A stretch of DNA of 64,000 nucleotides from Amorphochlora amoebiformis (GCA_054601695.1 BAAHQB010000006.1:1612001-1676000), one strand, 5' to 3'. Positions 1 through 47,864 are shown, counted from the first letter of the stretch. The notes: a model not told the origin generated them from the sequence alone. Translations and numbers: made by a program.

Positions 1-207
1 TGTGTATGTATGTGTATAATATATGTAACATATGTATATATATATATATATAATCTATGTATATATGTTGTATATATATTTATACTCTTTATGTATATTA
101 TACACACATATATATATGTATGTATATATATATATATATTTATATATTAATATTTATTTATCTAATAAAAACATATGATATTATTTCATGGTGTGTACAC
201 GTGATAC

Positions 208-253
208 CTGGGCAAGCTTGGGTACTACCCCACCATAATTCTGAGTAGTATTT

Positions 254-288
<35 letters not shown>

Positions 289-381
289 TATATATATTTA
301 AACATATATGTATACTATATATTTGCGTACACACATATGATATACTATTTATATAAAAAATAATATATCTAGATATACTTG

Positions 382-413
<32 letters not shown>

Positions 414-478
414 AATGTATATCTTAATTACATATGTGTTTGTATTTATATCGACATGCAGAATTATACTTATATTAT

Positions 479-544
<66 letters not shown>

Positions 545-910
545 AATACACATTCATACACATACAAAAACCTGATGAATCTGGCTTTGCGAGCGTATGA
601 GTTCTGCAAGGACCTCTCCATTCCCTCTAACCTGCGATATACATCTATATCCACATCCATATCTACGTCGATATCTAAATCTATATAAGAGAGAGATAGA
701 AATATGTACAAAGGCAGAGGGAGAGAGAGAGATAATAACACGGGAAGGAGAGAAAAAAGAGAGGAGAGATTGAAAAGTAAGAGAGAGAGAACGAGAGCAG
801 GGAGGAGGGGAGAGAGAAGATATCGACAAAGCAGAGATTGACTAAGAGAGAGAGAAATATCGGTCAATGCAAGACATCACGGAGGAAGACAATGGGGAGG
901 GCGCGGGAGG

Positions 911-952
<42 letters not shown>

Positions 953-1102
953 TGAGGAGAGAGAGGGGCTGAGTGAGAGAGACTAAGATGGAGACCAACG
1001 AGAGAGTGTGAGGGGATGAACTATTTTTCTGCAATCTTAAGATGAATGATTTATTGATATAAATATATTTACATTTATATATGTATATATTATATATATA
1101 TA

Positions 1103-1135
<33 letters not shown>

Positions 1136-1276
1136 GAGGAAAAAAATATATCTATACGAATGAAGGCAACTTGTATGTGTGTACAGGTGACAGATATCTG
1201 CATGTGTACATATGTACATTTGCATATGTAAATATGTATGTGCATATTTGTATATACACACACATATATATATGTA

Positions 1277-1316
<40 letters not shown>

Positions 1317-1473
1317 TGTATATATGTATGTATGTATATATTTAGTGTGTATGTGTACATTCATTATATACATAATATCTATATGATATTGTAAATACAT
1401 ATCATGTAGTACATATACATACACATTTAGTTTACAAATATATATTTATAATATATATATATATATATATTTA

Positions 1474-1507
<34 letters not shown>

Positions 1508-1710
1508 CGTATACATACATTTATTTATTATATAATATATACTACAGATACGTATATCTATATAATATATATATATATATATATACCTAAATATCTATCT
1601 ATCTATCAACCTACATCACATGTACATACATATACATACATTCATATATAAATACACAGATACATATGTTACCACAGCTACTGCAGTGTCGTCACAACTG
1701 GTCTCAATGC
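208..1710 (-). CDS. Possible 3' exons extending the TsaE gene
   Basis: Two unique islands in TA-rich DNA have good borders on the minus strand. Exon 1710-1673 has acceptor ttctag and donor gtaaca and reads [12 protein letters not shown]. Exon 240-208 has acceptor tactactcag and donor gtatca and reads [11 protein letters not shown]. If the last TsaE exon is cut at 2052 (donor gtattc) rather than read to the TAG nine bases later, phase joins correctly: GCT G + GC. The tail would then run on past the left edge of the window. Alternatively these are exons of a separate minus-strand gene. No family was recognised. Confidence 0.4.
700..1010 (+). repeat. GA-rich tract
   Basis: GAGAGA/GGAGG runs downstream of the TsaE stop. 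A second similar tract is at 5855-6030 and a third at 6660-6830, both in TsaE introns. No gene in them, although exon 6882-6842 abuts the third. Confidence 0.85.
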
Positions 1711-1896
1711 CTAGAATAGTATTATATATATATATGTATATATATTTATATATTTACATGTATAGGTGTATGTATAATATTGTTTTACATGTTATAACAC
1801 CAACCTAGTATAACCCAATCCTTACGCTTGTCATCTTCAACCCTATATTATTATTATTATTATTATATACATATATATATATATATATATGTGTAC

Positions 1897-1928
<32 letters not shown>

Positions 1929-1981
1929 CTGTATATTATATGTATATTTAAGGTATTCACATATTTATACATACAAGTGTA

Positions 1982-2018
<37 letters not shown>

Positions 2019-2040
2019 TGTATATGTATTCTATATACAC

Positions 2041-9012
<6,972 letters not shown>

Positions 9013-9626
9013 AGGCTCTGGGAGTTAAGACAACGTTAACGAATCGACCTCGCGAAAATCGAAAGAAGCTGAACAACGGGAAGGAATCGTGGTCTGATTT
9101 TTTTTAGAGAAATATTTCGGTGAGGAAGACGTTGGGTGTTGGGGGGAGCTGACTCAGCTGAGGCCGGGAAGGATGAGTGGGGTTCGGGGGGGGAGAACAT
9201 GGGACTGAAGGAAGGCCTTCGCGACATTTTGATGTTCATCCAATTGTTCGATTATGGAGTTAAGAGATATTTTGGGTGAATTTACCATATATGATTGACG
9301 GATCTGAACTTGAATTTGAACTTTTCTAGACAAAAGGTTTAGCGAGTAACGAAAAGAAATCCTAATAATTTGTCGGCACAGGATGTCTGAAGGAGCCATC
9401 GCGACTTAAGCACACGGATCTTCCGCAAGACTTCCCGGGGACCGCTCGAAAATATTATTTAGTAAGTCCAAACGTAAAGTAAAGTCCAAACCTATGGAAG
9501 GAAGCGACAACAATGGCGCCAGCTCGAGCAGGTACTTTACTGATTGGTTATGTAGGGCACAGCTTCCGGTCCGCCAACTTTTGCCACTCACTTGCTTGCC
9601 TACTGAAAATAAGCCTTTTCTCACAA
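9013..9626. promoter_or_regulatory. Shared upstream region of the divergent TsaE and TBC genes
   Basis: About 0.6 kb separates the TsaE ATG (9012, minus) from the chosen TBC ATG (9627, plus). It has no (TA)n tract and is much less AT-rich than its surroundings. Short open frames occur on both strands (for example 9036-9239 and 9154-9399, minus), but none has recognisable content. An in-frame upstream ATG at 9513 could give the TBC protein 38 more residues. No clear TATA box was seen. A bidirectional promoter is inferred from the geometry only. Confidence 0.4.
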
Positions 9627-15119
<5,493 letters not shown>

Positions 15120-15394
15120 TGGTCTGAGTCGTCCTCTGTCGGGGCGATCGTGGCGATGAATGCTTCTTGCCCCATACCAGCCATGCTTACTACATACAGT
15201 TTTCAATACAGATTGAATGATGTTAATCCTTTGTTTTAACTAGTTTAACAATGACATGGATTGATATTACAATCAACTCGATAAATTTTACTTCATGTTG
15301 CCGTGTTTGGGAATATATATATATATATATATGTGTGTGTGTATACATGCATATATACATACACTGAAGTGTAGTGTTATGCTTATCCATAATG

Positions 15395-15445
<51 letters not shown>

Positions 15446-15913
15446 ATAAGATGTGTGTATATATATATATATTTTTATGTATATATATATATATTATATA
15501 TAAAATATATATATATATATATAATAAATCTATATTTACACATATATATGTATGTGTATATTATACATACATATACACACATAAATATATACACACACAG
15601 CACACATTTAGATAAACACATAGATATTAATAATATATGTATATATACATGTGTATTGAATAAATGTAAATATACATTTACATATACACACATACACAAT
15701 ATATATATTTACATATATATATATATATAATATATATATGTATATATATATATATATAATATAAATAAATAAACATATATATATATATATATATTATGTA
15801 TATCATGGTTTGCGTATATACACATATATATGTATATATATGTGTATATATATGTTTTATATAAATATATATATATTATATGTATATATATATGTGTATA
15901 TATGTATGTATGT

Positions 15914-15969
<56 letters not shown>

Positions 15970-15976
15970 GTGTGTA

Positions 15977-16053
<77 letters not shown>

Positions 16054-16075
16054 GTATATACATATAGATGACATA
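15120..16075. other. TBC 3' flank, then (TA)n
   Basis: About 180 bp of ordinary unique sequence follows the TBC stop codon. From ~15310 the DNA is (TA)n with TATG/CATA variants up to ~16050. No gene was seen. Confidence 0.7.
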
Positions 16076-17430
16076 TGTGTGTATTATAATACTACTAGTA
16101 CTAACTAGACTAAATTCAAACATATTCGTACTATGATATATATACTAGATATACTTTCACTAGTTTCAGTAGCCTCAAGGCCATACAAACTACTAGATCT
16201 AGTAGATAGAGCTATAGCTGCTATACACTCTAGATACTAGGTATAGTATAGATAGATAGCCTAGATCTAGTAGATACGGATATTGTGTAGAGTGCATGTC
16301 TAGATGTGCGTCGTTGATCATGAAATTGCAACTTGATCGTGTGCCGGAATCAAAACATTCATACGCATGGTATTGTAGACGTCACATGATACGCGTACGT
16401 ATGCGTACATACGTACGTAAGTGAATGCACACAATAGTATCATGATCACTGAATGATTCGATGCGTACGGTTCAACACAACCTGTGTATAGAGTAATAGC
16501 TATAGATAAGATACAGCTATTTGTTATAAGTTGCATGTTACAATCTTAATATTATACGTATTCAGACTTTGTACAACTCCAGCCTAGTACTACTCGGACC
16601 CGGTGAGCTAACATTATAAGTTATAACTTTTAACGCGTTCGACAGTGACGCCGCAGTATTAGAGTACGGTCTCAGACGGTATCCGAGTACGTATACGTAC
16701 GTACTGGGCCGCTAGTACAATGATTAGAAAGAATGTGAATCATGTGATAGATGATAGACAATAGCTGTTATGATGATAATCCTGATCGCCTTCGACTCAT
16801 GATAACAATTGTACTAGCACGTATCTAGACTGTCACCAGACAAATTCAGCAAACTTAGCAAAGGCAATTAGCCAATTACGTGCCAGCTCTAGCAACTATA
16901 GCTCCTTACTATACATACAACACTGTCTCTAGAGTACTATCCGAGATTGCCGCTGCGGCGATGATTCATGATTTAGCCTTGCGATATTGATACGTATATC
17001 TTGTGATCTCAACAGTACAGTTATCTAGATATAGAGCAGATCTTCTGCAATAGATTAACTTACAAATGTATACACACGTACGTACGTACAGGGGCCTAGG
17101 TTGTAATCAAGGAATTTGAGATTTAGATCAATCACTGCAGTGAGTGGAGTGATTGATACGCAGCGCAGTAAAAATATTCTAGTAAAATGATGTGTGTATT
17201 ATGACTCGTTATAATTAGGGTCCAACAGGTTGGCTGCATGCAGACAAGATCAAATCGTACGATCCTGATCATCCATGTCATCTACATATGTGTCGTCGTC
17301 TTCGTCGTCGTCGATAAATTCAAAAAGGACGTACGTAATCTGTGCATTATATTTATCGTGGTGTGTGTACATTAGGCTCGGGTGTTCCATGATACTACTG
17401 AATAAGTAGGTACGAAATTATTAGGTAGTA
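16076..17430. other. CTAG-rich, palindrome-rich intergenic island (convergent gap 1)
   Basis: About 1.35 kb without microsatellite between the 3' ends of the TBC gene (+) and the EF-hand gene (-). The first part has about 11 CTAG tetramers in ~215 bp (16094-16312) by my count. Beyond it, palindromes such as ACGTACGT, GATC, TCGA and GTAC are frequent. Open frames are short (longest seen 72 codons, 16318-16536 minus) and have no recognisable content. The same texture recurs at 38430-39248 and 45850-46400. Confidence 0.75.
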
Positions 17431-17592
17431 TAACTAGTATAGATAGTATATATATATATATATATATATAAATATGTAAAAAAATATATTCTGTATATAT
17501 ATATTTATATATCTGTAAATACATATATATATATATATATATATAATATGAATGTATATATACATATGTATAAATACATATAAATATGTACG

Positions 17593-17633
<41 letters not shown>

Positions 17634-17655
17634 TGAAGAAATATGTATGATATAC

Positions 17656-17686
<31 letters not shown>

Positions 17687-18201
17687 AATATATAAATGCA
17701 ACACTCATACACGTAGATATGTTTACAATCCCAACCCATTCCTTAACCCTAAACCAAATCCCTAACCATACCCGGTCCTAACCCTAACCCTAACCCTAAT
17801 CCTAGTCCTAACCCTAACCATAAACCCCAAGCCTAACCCCAAGCCTAACCCCAACCCTAACCCTAATCCTAAACCTAACCCTAACCCCAACCATAACCCT
17901 AACCCTAACCCCAACCCTAACCCCAACCCTAACCTAACCCAACCCTAATTCCAACCCTAACCCTAACCCCAACCCTAACCCTAATCCTAAACCTAACCCT
18001 AACCCCAACCCTAACCCCAACCCTAAACCTAACCCAACCCTAATTCCAACCCTAACCCTAACCCCAACCCTAACCGTAATCCTAAACCTAACCCTAACCC
18101 CAACCCTAACCCCAACCCTAAATTTAACCCTAACTCCAACCCTAACCCTAACTCCAACCCTAACCCTAACCCCAACCCCAACTCCAACCCTAACCCTAAC
18201 C

Positions 18202-18248
18202 GAGTCAATGGTCCTAGGACTAAGACATGCTGAATAATCTGATCCTAA
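18202..18248 (+). repeat. 47-bp conserved element in a telomere-like array, copy A
   Basis: The element begins GAGTCAATGGTCCTAGG and ends AATAATCTGATCCTAA. Its exact reverse complement is at 51641-51687, inside another TTAGGG-type array about 33 kb away. A diverged copy lies at 18547-18592. It is far better preserved than the array around it. Confidence 0.9.
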
Positions 18249-18546
18249 CGCTAACCCCAACCCTAACCCTAACCCTAACCCTAACTCCAACCCTAACCCT
18301 AACTCCAACCCTAACCCTAACCCCAACCCTAGCCCCAACCCTAACCCTACAACCCTAACCCTAACACTAACCTCAACCCTAACCCTAACTCCAACCCTAA
18401 CCCTAACTCCAACCCAACCCCAACCCTAACCCCAACCCTAACCCTACCAACCCAAACCCTAACCCTTACCCTAGTCCTAACCCTAACCCTAACCCTAACC
18501 CTAACCGATGAGACCGCTCCCAGTATAACAGCGCCACCAAAGGGTG

Positions 18547-18592
18547 GAGTCAATGCCCTATGGCTCAGACATGCTGAATACTCTCATCCTAA
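18547..18592 (+). repeat. Diverged copy of the 47-bp element
   Basis: It keeps GAGTCAATG, CAGACATGCTGAATA and ATCCTAA but differs from copy A in the middle and near the end. A further ~40 bp of unique sequence lies just upstream (from ~18505), so the original unit may have been longer than 47 bp. Confidence 0.75.
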
Positions 18593-18621
18593 CCCTAACC
18601 TACCATATATATATATATATG

Positions 18622-18663
<42 letters not shown>

Positions 18664-18778
18664 ATACCTACATACATGTACACACATCTATATTGTATCC
18701 AGATTTGAGAAAGCAGACAAGTTGAATGACATCCAGAAATTTTTTATTTTTTCGCACATTCAGTCAACAAGAGCTTAC

Positions 18779-32994
<14,216 letters not shown>

Positions 32995-33557
32995 CCTGAC
33001 TTCATACCGATCCCATCCCCTAACCCTAACCCAATCCTGGGCCAAATCCTACCTTAACCAACCCAATCAACCGTAACCGCACTCTCTAGCCACAAGCCCT
33101 AGCCCAAAGCCCTAGCCCTGAAACCATGCGTATCATCTTCTCCGGAGAATTTGAGGTCATAGATTTAATGCGCGCCTTCAATTCCGACGAAGTCGTACAC
33201 AGCGCTCGTCCGGGAGCGAACCGTGCGACGACCGAGGGGACGCTCCCCTGCGCTTGAAGAAAGCGACCCTTACCCTGACCCTTCGAAGGGATTTTCAAGC
33301 TATACCAAACTCTAGGTATCCGCGAATACCCCAGCCTATGCCGTATGCAAGCTTTATGAGGCGTTAGGACACTTCTAACCACGCGCCCGGCCAACCCGCG
33401 CCATGGGAGATCCATCAGAGACTCCCCGGAGAGTGCTTACGAAGAGCCCCCGCGAATATCGATGTGTCCCGGGGAATGATCCTGAAATCCCCCGGTAGTA
33501 CCCAGGAGTCTCTGTGAATCCCGCGCAAGAGGGAGCCACAGGGAGCCACCAGCCTCG
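32995..33557. promoter_or_regulatory. Shared upstream region of the divergent EF-hand and LPAAT genes
   Basis: This GC-rich block lies between the EF-hand start (-) and the LPAAT start (+). It begins with a few CCCTAA units (33020-33120). Both strands are unusually open: plus frames start at 33126 (MRIIFSGEFEVIDLM...) and 33402 (MGDPSETPRRVLTK...), and a 109-codon minus frame covers 33086-33415 (…ARIKSMTSNSPEKMIRM…). Any of these could be a 5' exon of its neighbour. Promoter use is inferred from geometry; I could not choose between the coding readings. Confidence 0.4.
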
Positions 33558-38429
<4,872 letters not shown>

Positions 38430-39248
38430 TTGCAGTAGTACGTAGCTAGACCTTCTAGACCTTGTGGGTAATTTCATCATCCGGCATCTATCTGGTCTAC
38501 AGCTGGAGGTGCATCTACACCTCGTCCAGCTCACGTGAACTTATATCCGTCTAGATATCTAGAGATATATACCTCTAGCGTTAGCTAGTTAATTACTTAG
38601 AGTCATGCAGGTTATAGTGCCTCTGTGCCTAGAGTACGCGTTCGTGTGTCTCAACTTACTAGAGTTATCTCTTTAACAACTAGAACAAGTTACTCACCTT
38701 GAATTACTAGATATACGCGGTACCCCAGTGATTCAATAGATACAGTCTAGACAGTGTTTCCGATGATTCGCGGCGGTATATATGCGCGTGAATCTACATT
38801 CTACTAGTTCTAGTAGTTCCACGCGCCTAGACGCAGATAACATCTAGAACATGCTCTACGTAAAACTCATCTAGAAACTAGAGAATATTAAGCTAGACTA
38901 GGTCTCATCTGACTACACGACTACGTACTCTAGTAGCGCTAGAGCTAGAGAGCTAGAAGAGTGACGTTGCTAATAACTTGCTATGTTACAAGTGTTTCGG
39001 TCTACATGTACATGCAGTCTAATCTGAATAACAGCTGTAATTTGATCATTACTGGAATTACTGACCAGAACTTGATGATCAAACTAGATCAAGAGAATAT
39101 AACTATCCAGATTATTTGGCCGACCACGCATTGATCATGATCATCACCTTAACTAATGACAACTCACAGACGCTACACATGTACTAGATTAAAGACCTTA
39201 AACTAAAGCTTAAAAACTTATTTGCAGTCTACGTACTGTCATTTTGTT
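38430..39248. other. CTAG-rich island between convergent LPAAT and hydroxylase genes (convergent gap 2)
   Basis: The 819 bp between the two stop codons contain no microsatellite and no credible gene. By my count there are about 24 CTAG tetramers in ~550 bp (38418-38965), where a random sequence would hold about two. Many are inside longer palindromes such as TCTAGA, ACTAGT and GCTAGC. The second half (39000-39230) is richer in GATC and TGATCA. It must hold the 3' UTRs and poly(A) sites of both genes. Confidence 0.85.
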
Positions 39249-42996
<3,748 letters not shown>

Positions 42997-43172
42997 CCGC
43001 CTTGGTCCCGCGTACTCGTGGACGGAGGCGGAAGTCGTGTAGTCCTCGGGATATCCCTGATACCCTTCCCCACCAAAACCCAGGGATCCCCGGCCTGATC
43101 CCGGGGATTGACTAATATTTCACCCAGAAATCTCTCAAAGTCTCCATCTCGGGCGTCAGTGCGGAAGTTGCC
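42997..43172. promoter_or_regulatory. 176-bp shared upstream region of the hydroxylase and carrier genes
   Basis: Only 176 bp separate the two start codons. The stretch is GC-rich and carries near-palindromes GGGATATCCC, AGGGATCCCCGG and ATCCCGGGGAT. No microsatellite and no clear TATA box is present. It is the tightest of the three divergent spacers and the best place to look for a bidirectional promoter motif. Confidence 0.5.
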
Positions 43173-43673
43173 ATGGGCCTGGGCGATATTCTGCTGTCGA
43201 GCGGGTCAACGATGGTGGTAAGTGAACGCCCGCACGCGTATGCCAATGTATTCTCTGTATGTGTCCTGAGGTTTTCTTTTTGTGGTTCTTTCTTTCACTT
43301 CATTTGAGAATGGCGCGTGATTGATACGCTTCTGAGAATGTCTCCCAAACTGCCTTAGGCGGGTGGACTGGAGCCGTTGGCTCTGGGAAAGTTCACCGAG
43401 AACCTCAAGATGGAGAAGCAGCGGACTGGTGCCCCGTATCCAAAGATTATCCGGATGTTTGTGTCGCGCGGGGTAAGTGTCGATTTCTTCAGATGTGGGT
43501 TTCTTTCATTGCGGGTTGTTTGTATAGCACGTGTTGGTCATTCTTGTGGATTGGGCTAATTATTTCAGTTTCTTTTTGTTATGCTTTAATTATGCAGGTG
43601 GGTGGTTTTTGTTTTTGACGTGTGACATATAGTGATATATATGTCCTAACCATAACCTTAACAGTCCTAACCC

Positions 43674-43713
<40 letters not shown>

Positions 43714-43782
43714 ATATATGCATACATATTTCATATGTAGTAACATAAACCTAATGTATACATATATAATATGTATGTATGT

Positions 43783-43847
<65 letters not shown>

Positions 43848-43889
43848 TATATTATACCTATATATATATATATATATGTGTATGTACGC

Positions 43890-43962
<73 letters not shown>

Positions 43963-43988
43963 ATATACATATATATATATGTGTATGT

Positions 43989-44041
<53 letters not shown>

Positions 44042-44103
44042 TCTAATATACATAATATATATATATATATACGTATATATATATATATATGTATATACAT
44101 ATA

Positions 44104-44146
<43 letters not shown>

Positions 44147-44182
44147 GTATGTGTATGTACATTTATATTTCTATATACATAT

Positions 44183-44249
<67 letters not shown>

Positions 44250-44984
44250 GTGCGTGTATGTATATATATGGTAATAATAATTAGGTACGTACAAGAATTT
44301 TTCAACATACACGTATACCCTCTGAGATGAACATTACAACCACAGGTCCCAGGCATCATGGCCGGCGCCGTCCCATGGGGAGTTCTTCTAGGCGCATCTA
44401 AGGGTCTCTTCTTCGGCCTCGGCAAGGCCTCCGGCGACGCTATCCTCCCCTCGAACATCCAAGGCAAGAGTAGAGCAGTGATTATGGGTGGTTTCGCCGG
44501 GGCCTTCCAGGGAGTCGGGATAGCCCCTTTCCTCCTCGCCAGCACGCGCGTGAACCAGGCTATTGCCTCGGGCAACACTCAGGCCACGAGTCTGCGCTAC
44601 AGCTTTACGATCCTGTCCGATGTCATCCGAAAGGAAGGCATGCAAGCCGTTACACGTGGTATGGGGACCAACGCATTCAAGCGGGCTCTCGACTGGGTCG
44701 TGCGGTTTTACATTCGTGAGACGCTCGTGGAGCCCATCAAGAAAAAGAGGGCCAAAAGCCTAAAGCCAGGGGAGAAGGTGAAGATTAGCGATTGGGACAA
44801 GCTGTGGACCTCTCTAGCGGCGGGTATGCATTTGTTCTTCTCTTCTTTTTTTAAATAGGTTTTCTGGGGTTCAGTGGCTAGGTTTGAGGTCAATCGAGGC
44901 AACTGACACATATATACAGGTGGAATTAGCGTGTATATTAGTACTCCGCTGGATCGTCTGCTTCCTCTTCTCCAACAGCAGGTG

Positions 44985-45029
<45 letters not shown>

Positions 45030-45114
45030 ATAATATATATATAGATATAGATATATATACTAAATACATGCATATGAATGTATATATATATATATATATT
45101 GTTGTACACATATA

Positions 45115-45156
<42 letters not shown>

Positions 45157-45179
45157 GTAAATATATATTATGTTATTAT

Positions 45180-45221
<42 letters not shown>

Positions 45222-45321
45222 CACATATGTATATGTATGTATATACATAGTATCACATGTGAAAATAACATAACAGCATTACACACATACATATAAATGC
45301 AACTATATACATAAAATATAA

Positions 45322-45360
<39 letters not shown>

Positions 45361-45788
45361 TCATACTCTCATTCTTATACACACATACATACACACATAA
45401 ATAAATATATCCTATCACAGGGGAGCGGAAAGGACACTTTGACCCTTCTTCGTGAGCAGTTCAAGGTAAATTCGTCACACCCCGTGTATATATATATATA
45501 TATATATGTATATATGAATTATATTTTATGTATATAGTTGCATTTATATATATGTGTATAACGCTGTTATGTTATTTTCACATGTGATACTATGTATATA
45601 CATACATATACATATGTATATTTTATATACATATGTGTATGTAAAAACATATATATATATATATATATATACATATTTAGGGTGGACTTACGAAAATATA
45701 TGCGGGAGCTGTCGCACGATCAGCTCATGCCGCTCTCCACGTTTGCTTCCTCATGTTTGTTGGGGAAAAGATTAAGCAGATGTTTTAG
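43173..45788 (+). CDS. Mitochondrial carrier family protein with degenerate signatures, spliced
   Basis: Carriers of this family are six-helix transporters of the inner mitochondrial (sometimes plastid or peroxisomal) membrane, built from three repeats. Exons: 43173-43217, 43359-43472, 44346-44823, 44920-44981, 45421-45465, 45681-45788; 852 nt, 283 residues, the usual family length. Repeat 3 has [14 protein letters not shown] (PxDxxR, residues 222-225) followed by [19 protein letters not shown]. Repeat 1 has only [14 protein letters not shown] and repeat 2 only [13 protein letters not shown], so the PX[DE]XX[KR] motif is incomplete in both. Exon 1 may have an in-frame extension upstream of ATG 43173. 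Introns 4 and 5 and most of intron 2 are TA-rich. Substrate unknown. The fit to three repeats of proper length makes the family call good, but the variant is unusual. Confidence 0.87.
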
Positions 45789-45791
45789 GAT

Positions 45792-45840
45792 GAGCTTTAG
45801 CTCCAGCTATAGCTTTCGCTCCAGCTATAGCTTTCGCTGA
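45792..45840 (+). repeat. Short tandem repeat after the carrier stop codon
   Basis: Units of about 18 bp, AGCTATAGCTTTCGCTCC, occur two to three times starting four bases after the stop codon. AGCTATAGCT is itself a palindrome. It lies in the 3' UTR. Confidence 0.8.
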
Positions 45841-45849
45841 AATTTCAAA

Positions 45850-46400
45850 GGAACTTAACGCTTTATATGTGCCAGTTCATAAATTTTCATATTCTGCGTG
45901 TGTTCATAGCGATACTTACCACCGTATAACAGTACCGAGTATAATAGTAATCATACGGTATGAGACTACGCTATACATATTCTAGTTATTCTAGTAATCA
46001 AGATATTATCTCACGATAACCTAGATAACCCAATGCTAGGTATGATCTACAGATCTAGATGATATATATATATATATATATATATGATAGTGAGCTCGAG
46101 TATCTATTCATTCTCTACTACAATATATCCTAGCTTACTCGATATAACGCACAGTCTAGACAGTCACAGAAGCTTCTCTAGTTCTGTTGGGAATCCCCGG
46201 GGATATCTAAATATCCCAGGATTCGGTGTCCAAAGCTTCCGACTGTACCGTTATGTTAACCAAGAATTTACTAGATTTCAATTACAGTCAATGGCTACTG
46301 TTAGATCTTTGTCTGTACAATGATTAAATTTTATATTATGTAATTATATCTAGTATATCTTGATATTTCTGGTGAATTAGCCATGTTATACATATGATGT
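45850..46400. other. CTAG-rich island downstream of the carrier gene (convergent gap 3)
   Basis: CTAG, GATC and TCTAGA/ATCTAGAT are frequent between 45980 and 46360. A 79-codon plus frame (46084-46323) has no start context or family match that I recognise. A GATATCCCCGG-like block at 46195-46230 resembles GC palindromes seen at 5200, 21800, 33480 and 43050. The texture matches the other two convergent gaps. Confidence 0.65.
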
Positions 46401-46548
46401 AACGAATAGAATTTAAACCAGCACGTTTATTGATGATAATAAATGGATCACATATATAGCGCCAAACGCATGCGCTAGGTCTAGAGGTGGGCTGACGTGT
46501 AAGTTAATAATTTGAAACGACGCTTTGGAAGGCTGAGATTTATTTAGC

Positions 46549-46660
46549 TTACGGTACGGTAGGGAGGAGCAGCAGAGCAACCACAAGTGCCAACGCTGCA
46601 GCCAATAGGTGTAAAAGTAAACTTTGTGTTGACCAACCGATATCCTGATATGAGCATATT
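46549..46660 (-). CDS. Possible terminal exon or tiny gene with a hydrophobic end
   Basis: After an acceptor (gtatatag, 46661-46668) the frame reads ICSYQDIGWSTQ, then LLLHLLAAALALVV and ALLLLPTVP, and stops at 46549, with AATAAA just beyond on the same strand. The hydrophobic end could be a tail anchor or GPI-type signal. Upstream, up to the Elp3 stop at 47917, only (TA)n is seen, so no partner exon is available. Another frame (ATG near 46657) gives a Cys-rich 38-residue peptide. It may be chance. Confidence 0.25.
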
Positions 46661-46669
46661 CTATATACG

Positions 46670-46817
46670 CTATTACATATATAACATGTATATATATATA
46701 CATATATACTTACACACATATATATATATACATGTACATATATCTATATATATATATATATATTTATATATTTAAAAATGTGTATATATAGATAACAATA
46801 TTTGTGTATACTGTACA

Positions 46818-46848
<31 letters not shown>

Positions 46849-46952
46849 AATTTATATATTTATTCTATGTACATCTGTGTATATATACACACATATATAT
46901 GTATAACAATGTGTATTTATGTATGTATATTATATATATATATATATATATA

Positions 46953-47007
<55 letters not shown>

Positions 47008-47034
47008 GTATATATATGTATATATATATATGTT

Positions 47035-47069
<35 letters not shown>

Positions 47070-47272
47070 TGTGTATATATAAATATATATGTAAATATGT
47101 GACAAGATATGTATACATGTATATATGTGTATATATGTGTGTATATATGTAAATACATACGTAGATATAGATATATATATGTATATATTATGTAACTTAT
47201 ATTCTATGTTTAAACTTTATGCGGATATATATGCTGTTTACTTTACATATACACATATACTTCTATACATAA

Positions 47273-47315
<43 letters not shown>

Positions 47316-47428
47316 TGTGTGTGTGTGTGCGTGAAAATATATATATATATATATATATATTATAATATATATATGTATTTATATATATTTATATATATAC
47401 TTGTACATACATACATACATACATATAC

Positions 47429-47462
<34 letters not shown>

Positions 47463-47534
47463 AAATATATACATATATATATATACATATATATATGTAA
47501 TATACATATGTACATGTAAATACATATATGTAAG

Positions 47535-47570
<36 letters not shown>

Positions 47571-47814
47571 ACACATGAATGATTTATATATTTACATTGT
47601 ATATATATATATATATATAATATAATATATATATGTATATTTATTTAGATATATTTATACATATATATATATATATATTATATATACATATATATATATA
47701 TACATATATATACATATATATGAAAGATATGTATATATATATATATATATATATGTTACACACATGAATAATTTACACACAACACACATGTACACAAGTA
47801 AACATAAATCCATA

Positions 47815-47864
<50 letters not shown>

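Larger units (their letters stand above)
17735..18600. repeat. Degenerate CCCTAA (telomere-like) array
   Basis: About 0.87 kb of CCCTAA units mixed with CCCCAAC, CCTAACTCCAAC and CCTAAAC variants. Two non-repeat inserts interrupt it (18202-18248, and a longer one around 18505-18592). The Gly/Leu and Arg/Val open frames on the minus strand are translations of the repeat. The degeneracy argues for an internal array, not a live chromosome end. Confidence 0.95.

Noticed and set aside
17735-18600. Chromosome end
   Set aside because: The CCCTAA array is degenerate, interrupted by unique DNA, and genes continue on both sides.
46084-46323. 79-codon plus frame in convergent gap 3
   Set aside because: Palindrome-rich sequence, no recognisable domain, no splice partner; probably chance.
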